43,661 nt of DNA from Bacteroidales bacterium. Its GTDB lineage: Bacteria; Bacteroidota; Bacteroidia; Bacteroidales; Marinilabiliaceae. The notes below the pieces were generated by a model. The model was not told where the DNA came from. It did not search any database and saw only the letters and a list, made by a program, of their open reading frames with translations. Below, one piece after another: positions 33,101 through 41,900 of this stretch. The position numbers and the translations under genes are program-made. Each line of letters starts with the position of its first letter. Positions within the stretch are counted from its first letter, which is position 1. The stretch spans positions 1 through 43,661 of the forward strand of contig JAGCYH010000039.1 in the NCBI GenBank assembly GCA_017960905.1, given 5' to 3'.

Positions 33101-34745
33101 ACTCTCGAGCACCGACATTACTGTAGCCGACATTGCAGCACAAACCTACACTGGTTCGGCAATCACGCCCTCTGTAACAGTCAAAGACGGCAGCACAACC
33201 CTCACAGAAGGTGTCGATTACACGGTAGCTTACAGCAATAACATCAACGCCAGCTCTTCTGCTAAAGTAATTATCTCAGGCAAAGGCAATTACAAAGACG
33301 AGATAGAGAAGATGTTTACAATCAACCCTGCCTCTGTAACACTCACAGCCAACAGTGGAACAAAAACTTATACTGGTAGCAATCAAACCGTTACTGGCTT
33401 CACAAGCAGCGTTGCAGGACTTACCTTCGCGGGCGTTTCGGCCAGCGGTAGCGGCAAAAATGCTGGCACGTACGACGTTACCTTCTCTGGTGTAACAGTT
33501 AACAAAACAAAGGATGCATCAGGCAACTATGTTGTTTCGGGATTGACTAATGGTATTTTGACAATCAACCCTGCCGCGGTAACACTCACAGCCAACAGTG
33601 AAACAAAGACTTATAATGGTAGCACTCAAAGCGTTACGGGCTTCACAAGCAGCGTTGCAGAACTTACCTTCACGGGTGTTTCGGCCAGCGGTAGTGGCAA
33701 AAATGCCGGCAAGTACGACGTCACCTTCTCGGGTGTAACAGTTAACGAGACAAAGGATGCATCAGGCAACTATGTTGTTTCGGGATTGACAAATGGTATT
33801 TTGACAATCAATCCTAAAACACATTCTGGCTCTTACGTTCCTAACATTGCAGCACAAACCTACACTGGTTCGGCAATCACGCCCTCTGTAACGGTAGAAG
33901 ACGGCAGCGAAACCCTCACAGAAGGTGTCGATTACACGGTAGCTTACAGCAATAACATCAACGCCAGCTCTTCTGCTAAAGTAATTATCTCAGGCAAAGG
34001 CAATTACAAAGACGAGATAGAGAAGATGTTTACAATCAATCCTGCCTCTGTAACACTCACAGCCAATAGTGACACAAAGACTTATAATGGTAGCACTCAA
34101 AGCGTTACGGGCTTCACAAGCAGCGTTGCAGGACTTACATTCGAGGGCGTTTCAGCCAGCGGTAGCGGCAATAATGCTGGCAAGTACGATGTTACCTTCT
34201 CGGGTGTAACAGTTAACGAGACAAAGGATGCATCAGGCAACTATGTAGTTACAGGATTGACAAATGGTATTTTGACTATCAACCCTGCCGCTGTAACTGT
34301 AACCGCCGACAACAAAGAGAAGTTATCTGGTACCGACGACCCAGAATTTACTGCAACAGTCGAAGGTCTCTTTGGTAACGATGCTATCAGCTACACGCTG
34401 ACTCGCGAAGAAGGCGAAGCTGTTGGCACATACACCATAACGCCTGCTGGCGAGGCCGAACAAGGCAATTATACCATAACGTATGTTGCTGGTACACTGA
34501 CAATCAATGCCAATACCACACCGACAGCCATAACCAATGAGGCTGCAAGCACCGTAAAAATATTCGCTAAACGCAATATCATTGTGGTTGAAAATGCCGA
34601 AAGCGCAGTATACGTTTACGATGTATTAGGGCACGAGATTAGCAGCGAACCAACTCCAAGCGAACGCACCGAAATACGTGTAAATGCCGGCGGCATTTAC
34701 ATTGTTAATGTTGGCAAGGTTACCAAACAAATATTGGTTAAATAA
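30105..34745 (+). CDS. GLUG/CUB-like/MBG mosaic surface protein with type IX type A sorting domain
   Basis: ATG 30105 begins a signal peptide (RAVMTLLVMMFAMTAQTVWA). GLUG-type repeats follow at about 92-290 (FKGTFDGQNHTISGI, YVGLFGYVENGTIKNV, NWTGGIVG). Then come a Bacteroidota B-repeat-like segment (about 365-455) and two CUB-like beta domains (about 458-590 and 675-800, each with SFKVYD-GGA and a T-L-T-A-P strand). After a further all-beta region there is half of an InlB-type repeat (GYTFGGWFAD, about 960-997) and tandem MBG-like domains (about 1005-1468; IAAQTYTGSAITPSVTV, TLTANSETKTYNGSTQSV). The last ~65 residues (VYVYDVLGHEI, GGIYIVNVGKVTKQILVK) are a type A sorting domain. Expected to be exported by type IX secretion; adhesion is a plausible but unproved role. 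Confidence 0.9.
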   Translation: MTTKIETIKDFSRRAVMTLLVMMFAMTAQTVWAQTTQFPLYSGDEGTQSKPYQIKSSSDLIKLAADVNSGTKYEGKYFVLTKDISFSYSNPWNNSTEHNFDGIGNSMSNGFKGTFDGQNHTISGIRMHLEREYVGLFGYVENGTIKNVTLSDSRISGRNWTGGIVGSLKNRTAVVSNCHVTATVDIANDIVKDSWYHAGIVGQLSDATIENCTSSATISTKGGSCGYFAGIVGKAGGGQVKNNTAINVTVPAVSERGAILGAKSSSLRTNNNYYLNCNVAGTANATNVGCGGADITNNDGAVSIHRMTFNEGLSTSTNATIIISGINYYSQGLSVTLSGKASDSFSYTVNGDAIEGNTFNMPATDVVIGTAAPFSVTVNSAAGGSLVANPIGGKMGDVINMTATINSGYLLNGINVEDDSHNAVAVNGGEWYGNNTASFSMPGSNVTVTPVFTNTLTATNLSVNIPRKNNMSITIPSCVQSFKVYDHGGADGNYTNFCDGTLTLTAPDGYKLQLTGTMSTADIYDKLSVYDGTSTSATPLVENKTCNKDGVFIVTTSVGIITSSDKYMTIKFRSDSDGYSEGLDLTVTLIEANVERDINISSVAHGSVGKSAETAKMNETITLTASPESGYALGSLTVVDASGNAVDLEWSVFENTATFVMPGTAVTVTPVFVSKNPLSINIPRTGTVRATIPDDVVSFKVYDDGGANGVSSANNHGYLVLTAPANHVMRVSGLMRTSKLDILSAWSDSDPSSLAYLLRYHPEYDGIDNTIPTSITASNVLMLNYNSSAGGYSGLNLTIDVIPVLNLADNVNNTALITENDGKLFNVTLTGRTLFKDGNWNTLVLPFDLTLSGSTLDGAEARMMNDATITGSTLNITFSNPATTLEAGVPYIIKWSSGSNITNPAFKGVTINATASTVATSSDGNVTFTGTYSPVTNTDGLLFDAHNTDNKAFHAALSAKRDGYTFGGWFADASLTTPATSIPFGTDGSVTLYTKWVKQLSSTDITVADIAAQTYTGSAITPSVTVKDGSTTLTEGVDYTVAYSNNINASSSAKVIISGKGNYKDEIEKMFTINPASVTLTANSGTKTYTGSNQTVTGFTSSVAGLTFAGVSASGSGKNAGTYDVTFSGVTVNKTKDASGNYVVSGLTNGILTINPAAVTLTANSETKTYNGSTQSVTGFTSSVAELTFTGVSASGSGKNAGKYDVTFSGVTVNETKDASGNYVVSGLTNGILTINPKTHSGSYVPNIAAQTYTGSAITPSVTVEDGSETLTEGVDYTVAYSNNINASSSAKVIISGKGNYKDEIEKMFTINPASVTLTANSDTKTYNGSTQSVTGFTSSVAGLTFEGVSASGSGNNAGKYDVTFSGVTVNETKDASGNYVVTGLTNGILTINPAAVTVTADNKEKLSGTDDPEFTATVEGLFGNDAISYTLTREEGEAVGTYTITPAGEAEQGNYTITYVAGTLTINANTTPTAITNEAASTVKIFAKRNIIVVENAESAVYVYDVLGHEISSEPTPSERTEIRVNAGGIYIVNVGKVTKQILVK
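33131..34290 (+). repeat. Direct coding repeats in the MBG-like region
   Basis: A segment of about 215 bases starting at 33131 recurs almost unchanged at 33845 (offset 714). Between and after them, units of about 243 bases beginning near 33335, 33579 and 34048 are also near-identical. The pattern is A-B-B'-A-B'', which points to block duplication. Confidence 0.85.
34679..34701. repeat. Intragenic perfect hairpin in sorting-domain region (10-bp stem, 3-nt loop)
   Basis: TGTAAATGCC pairs with GGCATTTACA around GGC, inside coding sequence. Confidence 0.9.
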
Positions 34746-34764
34746 CTGACTGATAGAAACAAAT

Positions 34765-34803
34765 AAAAAAATAGGGGCGGAAATTTCCGCCCCTATTTTT
34801 TTT
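34765..34803 (+). terminator. Terminator of the GLUG/MBG surface protein gene
   Basis: A 26-base perfect palindrome (half-site ATAGGGGCGGAAA, 34771-34796) is preceded by A-run and followed by a run of T. It lies about 20 bases past the stop. Confidence 0.9.
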
Positions 34804-34833
34804 GTCCAGACGCACGGCAATGTGTTTTAGCAT

Positions 34834-34853
34834 AGACGCACGGCCGTGCGTCT
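34834..34853. repeat. REP-like intergenic palindrome
   Basis: AGACGCACGG is followed directly by its reverse complement, a 20-bp perfect palindrome. A half copy (AGACGCACGGC) lies at about 34808-34818. The form resembles palindromic GACGCACGGCCGTGC elements that I recall from intergenic DNA of gut Bacteroidales. Confidence 0.75.
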
Positions 34854-34899
34854 CTACTTTACTCATTACTCTTTACTCTCTACTCTTTACTCTCTACAC
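34851..34899. repeat. Seven tandem 7-bp CT-rich repeats
   Basis: Units read TCTCTAC, TTTACTC, ATTACTC, TTTACTC, TCTACTC, TTTACTC, TCTACAC and run into the kdsB stop codon at 34899-34901. Confidence 0.85.
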
Positions 34900-35663
34900 T
34901 ACACCAATCCTCTGCGTTTCAGTTCTTCGAGGTCGTCGGGGGTATCGATGGAGAGGCTTTCGAGCTGTGTCTCAAGAACGGCTATCGAATAACCATTCTC
35001 GAGCCAGCGAAGCTGCTCGAGCGACTCGCATTTTTCGAGTGTGCCACGTTCAAGTTTCGTTATTTTGTTCAGAATGTCAGCGCGATAACCGTAAAGTCCT
35101 ATGTGGTTGTAGAAGCGGTGTTTCTCGTGCCACTCTTTCTCATCCGCGCCGCGAAGATATGGGATAGGCGAGCGGCTGAAATACAGTGCTTTGCCTTGCG
35201 CACTAACAACTACTTTCGGCTTGTTGGGATTAAACAGATCTTGCTGATTATCAGCCACTTTCACAAGCGTAGCTATTTCTGTTGCGGCATCGGCGAAAGC
35301 CGATGCAAGAAGTTCTATCTGCACCGGACTGATAAACGGCTCATCGCCCTGAATGTTGATAACGGCATGAAACTGGTGCCCCAGTTCGGCCTCGACTTTG
35401 GCGAGAGCCTCGGCGCAACGGTCGGTACCGCTTTGGTGCGTAGTGGCGGTCATCACCACACGGCCGCCAAAGTTGCGCACAGCCGATGCTATGCGCTCAT
35501 CGTCGGTGGCCACATAAACGTAAGGCAGCACCTTGCACGACTGTTCATACACACGTTGTATCATTGGCTTGCCGCCTATGTCGGCAAGCGGTTTGCCAGG
35601 GAATCGGCTCGATGCGTATCGTGCCGGTATCAAGCCCAATATATTGTCATGTTTCTGTTCCAT
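34899..35663 (-). CDS. kdsB: 3-deoxy-manno-octulosonate cytidylyltransferase (CMP-Kdo synthetase)
   Basis: KdsB activates Kdo with CTP for lipid A-core synthesis in the cytosol. ATG 35663 is chosen because the family starts just before ILGLIPARYASSRFPGKPL; an upstream ATG (35684) adds 7 residues and falls in the promoter box. The 254 residues are normal. Motifs: nucleotide-binding PARYASSRFPGKPLADI, YVATDDERI, MTATTHQSGTDRCAEAL, INIQGDEPFI (metal-binding Asp), YFSRSPIPYLR, HIGLYGYR, LEQLRWLENG, and the end SIDTPDDLEELKR. An inverted repeat (8-bp stem, GAAA loop) is at 35287-35306. The 3' end abuts the heptad repeat. Confidence 0.97.
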   Translation of the reverse strand: MEQKHDNILGLIPARYASSRFPGKPLADIGGKPMIQRVYEQSCKVLPYVYVATDDERIASAVRNFGGRVVMTATTHQSGTDRCAEALAKVEAELGHQFHAVINIQGDEPFISPVQIELLASAFADAATEIATLVKVADNQQDLFNPNKPKVVVSAQGKALYFSRSPIPYLRGADEKEWHEKHRFYNHIGLYGYRADILNKITKLERGTLEKCESLEQLRWLENGYSIAVLETQLESLSIDTPDDLEELKRRGLV

Positions 35664-35681
35664 AAGGTTTGTTTTTTGGCG

Positions 35682-35689
35682 CAAAGATA
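35682..35689 (-). promoter_or_regulatory. Putative minus-7 box of kdsB
   Basis: TATCTTTG on the minus strand, about 19 bases before the ATG at 35663, an exact TAnnTTTG match. Confidence 0.5.
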
Positions 35690-35916
35690 AGTTTTTTTTT
35701 GCCGATGCGATGCTTGTCGGATCTACGTAATCACGGTTATTTCATTTAACACCGAATTCACCGAATTCAACAAATTCCTTCGCTAATGAAAAGTCTAAAA
35801 CACAACAAGTTGCATTTTAGATTACGAATTTAACAAATGGTTCTTTGAGCTAGTACGGCTTCGTTGATATTTTTAAATGAAAAAACCGAGCCGCGCAATC
35901 AAAAAAACGAAAAATA
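35690..35916. other. Intergenic region without a recognisable gene
   Basis: A/T-rich spacer between divergent kdsB and the BspA-like gene. The only structure I see is a short direct repeat, CACCGAATT twice near 35750-35770. No tRNA, small ORF with recognisable similarity or terminator is visible. Confidence 0.6.
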
Positions 35917-35948
35917 TTTGCAACACAAATAATTATGCACTATTTTTG
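35917..35948 (+). promoter_or_regulatory. Sigma-ABfr promoter of the BspA-like gene
   Basis: TTTG (35917-35920), 20 bases, then TATTTTTG (35941-35948), an excellent match. The ATG is at 35979. Confidence 0.78.
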
Positions 35949-35978
35949 TGGTTCGAATAAAACAAAAACAACGAAATT

Positions 35979-38900
35979 ATGAAACAGACATCACCTTCTA
36001 AATCCTGCAAATCCTGCACTCTGATATCCATATTTCTTCTTCTGCTTCTTGCCTCTTTCGCATCGCCTCGCGCATTCGCCGCCAATGAGAAAGAAGCGTA
36101 TGCAGTAATAACTGGTAAATATATTATAGGCGGAGGCGGTGGCTACACACTCACCTTCTACTACGATAATCAGAAAGCCTCACGAGCTGGCCATAAATAT
36201 GAGCTGAATACGTGGGATAAGCCCGGGTGGTGCGCAGATTTGTATAATCCTGGTACAAATAAAGTCATTTTCGACCCTTCGTTCAAAGATGCACGGCCTA
36301 AATCGTGCTATGAGTGGTTTTCCAATATGAGCATAACCGAAATTCAGGGTATTGAATATCTCAATACATCGGAAGTGGTAACAATGGCAGAAATGTTCGA
36401 GTTTTGCGACCAACTTACAAATCTCGATGTGAGCAAATTCAACACCAGCAGTGTAACCGATATGCAAAGGATGTTCTATGATTGCAAAAAACTTACAAGC
36501 CTCGATTTTAGCAACTTCAATACTGCCAATGTAGAAAACATGCAAGGTATGTTCACTTTATGCCACAACCTTACAAGCCTAAATGTGAGCAGTTTCAACA
36601 CGACCAAGGTAACAAATATGTGTGAGATGTTCAAAAGTTGCACTAGCCTTACAAGCTTAGATTTGAACAACTTCAATACCGCCAATGTTATCGATATGGG
36701 TTTCATGTTCATGGGTTGCAATAACCTTACAAGCCTCAATTTGAGCGGATTCAACACCGACAAGGTTAACCTTATGGATGGCATGTTCGAAGACTGCAGC
36801 AGCCTTAAAAGCCTCGATGTAAGTCACTTTATTACCGACAATGTTATGAATATGGAAGGTATGTTCAAAAACTGTAGCAGTGTCCAGTTCATTGATGTTA
36901 GCAAGTTCAATACTGCCAAGGTATATGCTATGGGCGAAATGTTCAGCGGGTGCTGCAGTCTTACAAGCCTTGATGTGAGCAACTTCAATACCGACAATGT
37001 TTCTACTAATTTTTCGATTACGATTTTTGGCAAGGTTTATTTAAAAATGACAGGCATGGCTAATATGTTCTCTGGCTGCAGTAAACTTACAACTCTCGAT
37101 GTGAGCCGTTTTAATACTAGCGGCGTCAATGATATGAACGGTATGTTCTCTGGTTGCAGCAGCCTTACAAGCCTCGATGTGAGCCGTTTTAATACTAGCG
37201 GCGTCAAAGATATGAGCGGTATGTTCTCTGGTTGCAGCAGCCTTATAAGCCTCGATGTTAGCGGCTTCAACACTGCCAAAGTCGAGAATATGAGTGAGAT
37301 GTTCCGAGGTGTGCAACAAGTCAAGATGCTCGATTTGAGCAACTTCAAAACTACCCGAGTGACTGATATGAGTTATATGTTCTATGGCTGCGGCAACCTG
37401 CGGGCCATATATGTATCCGACCAGTGGAATACCGACAACGTAGCTATGGACAAGAGTGTTTTTATGTTCTTTGGTTGCGGAAAACTCAAAGGCTACAAAG
37501 GAACAAAATATCATTTCTCTGTTACTGACAAACGATATGCCCGTTTAGACGAAGGAGGATTGAAGCCTGGCTATCTGTCGCGTCCGCCATACGCTGTTCT
37601 ATCGCCCGACAACAAGACACTCACATTCTATCAGGACAACGACAAGGATGCCAGAACGGGCGAGATATTCGATATAGAATACACAGCTGACGGACACGTC
37701 AGCTGGTATGGCAAATGCGGCAATGTGGAAAGAGTTGTTTTCGACGATTCTTTTGCCACGCACCAACCCGATAAATGCGACTATTGGTTTAGTGGCTTTA
37801 CAAAACTGAAGAGTTTTGTAAATGCCGATAACTTCAATACAAGTGTTTTAAGTTCTACGAAGGCTATGTTCGAGAACTGCACAAGCCTCACTACCGATGG
37901 CATTAGCGAATTGCTGCAATCGGCCTCTGTAACCACCGCCGAGGTTACCAACATGGCGCAGATGTTCAGCGGCTGCACCAGCCTCAGCACTATCGATATG
38001 AGCCTTTTAGATGTATCCGAAGCCACCAATATGAGCGGCATGTTCAACGGTTGCACAAGCCTCGAGAGGCTCGACATGAGCTGTATGAATGTCGCCAATG
38101 TTACCAATATGAGCAACATGTTCAGCGGTTGTAGCCATCTCCAATCGTTATATGTGTCCGATACGTGGGACGTATCGGGCGTAACGCAGAGCGAAGGCAT
38201 GTTCAGCAATTGCACCAGTCTCGTAGGCGGACAGGGCACCAGATACACCGCCTCTCACACCGATAAGGAGTACGCCCACATCGATGGCAATCCCTCGGCA
38301 GGCTATCTGACCAAACCCGAAGCCTACGCCTGCATCACCAAATACAACGAAACAACCATCACCTTCTACTACGACGGTATGCAATCTTTGCGTGGTAGAA
38401 CTTGCCATGTATACCCATTGAAGACCAGCGGATCACCGTATTGGTACACCGACAATTCATACAAAATCATTACCACTGTGGTATTCGACCCTTCATTCAA
38501 ATACGCCCAGCCTACTTCGTGCGAATGTTGGTTCTACATGATGGACAAGCTGAAAGAAATTCAGGGTATTGAGTATCTCAATACATCAGAGGTAACAACT
38601 ATGGATGGTATGTTCAATAATTGCAAGGAACTTACAAGCCTCGATTTGAGCCATTTCAGTACTGAGAATGTAAACAGTATGTATTATATGTTCTTTAGTT
38701 GCGAGAAGCTTAAGTCACTCGACTTAAGCAGTTTCAACACCGCTAAGGTTACTAATATGGAGTCGATGTTCAGAGGTTGCAGCGAACTCACAACCATAAA
38801 TGTATCCGAGGGGTGGAGTACCGATAAGGTTTCTTATGACAATAGTTCTGGTATGTTTTATAACTGTAATAAAATCGTAGGCTGCAAGGGGACAACATAC

Positions 38901-41900
38901 AAAGCAGGCGAGACTGGGAAAGAATATGCCCGCATAGATGAGGGAAAGAATTCATTCCGCCCAGGTTACCTCTCAGGACCTCGGCAGGCTTACGCTTTCT
39001 TATCTCAAGACAAAAAAACGCTCACCTTCTACTACGATGCGCAGAAAACCGCCCGCAGCGCACAAGGCGCTGTGTATGAACTAAATACCACCAATGAACC
39101 TCCTGAGTGGTTATCTTACGATGAAAGCTCTAACATAACCAAAGTTGTTTTCGACTCATCGTTTGCCGATGCTCGCCCTACCAATTGTTATCGTTGGTTC
39201 GATGGGTTCTCCTTTTTAGCAGAAATAGTTGATATAGCGAACCTCAACACCTCGAATGTTACTACCATGGAATATATGTTTAGGGGATGCAAAAGCCTTA
39301 CAAATATTGATGTTAGTAATTTCAATACTGCAAACGTAACCAAGATGAATAGCATGTTCGATGCTTGCAGCAGCATCACCAAGCTGAATCTTAGCAAATT
39401 CAACACTGCAAAAGTAACAAATATGGCAGGCATGTTCGCATATAGCGACAACCTCACCACAATAACTGTGGGCGATGATTGGAGCACTGAGAGCGTTACC
39501 AAGAGCAGCAGTATGTTCAGTGGCTGCCCCGCGCTCGTAGGTGAGTACGGTACGACTTACGATGCCGACCACACTGATGCCACTTACGCACACCTCGATC
39601 GCCCTAATGCCGCTCCCGGCTACCTTTCGTACATCTATCAGCCATACGTAGTGATAACGAAAAACCAAAATACGTTTACGCTTACATTCTATTACGATGA
39701 TCTTATCGATACCCGCGTAGGAAATAAGTATTATTTGAATAAAGGCAATGAAGATAACCCAAGTTGGTTCGACCAGGCGAGCCGCATAAATAAAGTTGTG
39801 TTCGATCCTTCGATTGCTAATGCTTGGATTTCTACCTGTAGTGGGTGGTTCGCCGGAATGGGTTCATTATCAACTATCGAAGGGTTAGAGTATCTGAACA
39901 CTTCGAATGTAATGTCTTTCAGAGCGATGTTTGCCGCATGCGAAAGCTTTTCTGACCTTGACCTTAGTTGCTTAAATACAGAGGCTGCTACTGATATGTG
40001 TGAAATGTTTTGTCTATGCTCCAACCTTACAAACCTCAATATTCGCAACTTCAATACTTCGAAAGTTGAGGTTATGGACGGCATGTTCGCGGATTGCCCC
40101 AATCTTACCACAATAACTGTGGGCGATGAGTGGAGCACAGCGAGTGTTATTGAGAGCACCAATATGTTCAAAGACTGCTCCGCGCTCGTAGGCGAGCGCG
40201 GCACAACTTACGATGCCAGCCACAAAGATGCCTCCTACGCCCATCCCGATGGTGGCATCGATAATCCGGGATATCTTACTTCTATTAATAAAGCGTACGC
40301 ATGGTTACAAGGAAATAGTTCGCTCGGATTCTTCTTCGACGACAAACGCGACACCCGCGAAGGTACTACGTACGACCTGAATACGCCAGGCAACAGCCCA
40401 GGCTGGATTGACAATAGTGTGGCACAAAAGATTAGAAGTGTCTATTTCGACAATTCGTTCCGACGTGCGCGCCCTGTTACGTGCGAGAAGTGGTTCTGTG
40501 GATTGAACCTTTTGGACGGTATATACAATATTGAGAATCTCAATACTTCGGAAGTTAAAGATATGAGCTACATGTTCAAAGGTTATAATCGCGATCTGGA
40601 TTTGAGCACTTTCAATACCGCTAAGGTAGAGAATATGGAAGGCATGTTCAGCGAAGCTCATATCAATCGTTTAGATGTCAGCAGCTTTAATACCAGTCAG
40701 GTAAAGAATATGAAAGACATGTTCAGTGGCAATGATAATTTCACCTATGTCAATCTGAACAGCTTCAATACCGCGGCAGTTGAGGATATGAGCGGCATGT
40801 TCAATGGTTGCAGTCGTCTCTTATCAATCATAGTGGGCGACGAGTGGGACACACAGAGTGTTTCCGCAAGTACCAATATGTTCGCTGGTTGCACCGAGCT
40901 CGTAGGCGAAAAAGGTACATTATTCAGCGATACCAACCCGACAGACAAAGATTACGCCATTGTCGATGGCGGTTCGTCGAATCCGGGCTACCTCACTCTC
41001 AACGAGGCCAAGATAATATACGATCTTGCCGGCGGCGAATTGCCGATCGGCATGTCGAACCCAGAAAATTTCAACTTCGGTACGGTCATTACGCTCAACA
41101 ACCCAGAACGCGCCGGTTACGAATTCAAAGGTTGGACAGGCAAATCTCGGCAATACGGTCCTAATAAACCTAATCTGCAAGTTACTATTTACTCGGATAT
41201 AACTTACTACAACCGCTTATACATAGCCAATTGGACTCCAATTAAATACACTATATCTTTTGTTACAAATGGAGGTTCATCAATCAGCCCAATTAACGCC
41301 GATTATGAATCGTCTGTTGCGCCACCGCAAGATCCTGTGCGAGAGGGATATATCTTCGATGGCTGGTTGCCCGAATTCCCTTCAAAGATGCCGCTTGGAG
41401 GTCTTACTGTTACTGCGCAATGGAAAGCGAATAAGTATACCATAACCTTCGATAGCGATGGCGGAAGCACCGTCAACGACATAGAACAGGATTATGAATC
41501 GGTTATTACGCCACCGCAAAATCCTGTAAAAGAAGGGTATACATTCACTGGTTGGAGTCCCGAACTGCCCGAGAAGATGCCGCTCAATGGTATGACTGTA
41601 ACTGCGCAATGGACGATTAACAAATACAAAATAATCTTCAATACCGATGGCGCTACCGCCATCGCCGATATCGTAGCCGAGTATGATGCTGCTATCACCG
41701 CACCGCTAGACCCTAAACGTAAGGGATATACGTTCGATGGTTGGGACCCGACAATTCCAGCAAAGATGCCAGCCGAAAATCTGACGGTGAAGGCACAATG
41801 GAAGGCTATTAAGTACAAAATAACCTTCGACACCGATGGCGCTGGCGCCATCGACCCGATTGAGCAGGATTACGAATCGGACATAACCGCACCACAAGAC

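Noticed and set aside
36400..41000. CRISPR-like regular repeats
   Set aside because: The ~75-base periodicity encodes continuous DUF285 leucine-rich repeats in one open frame, and the units differ too much to be CRISPR repeats. No cas genes are present.
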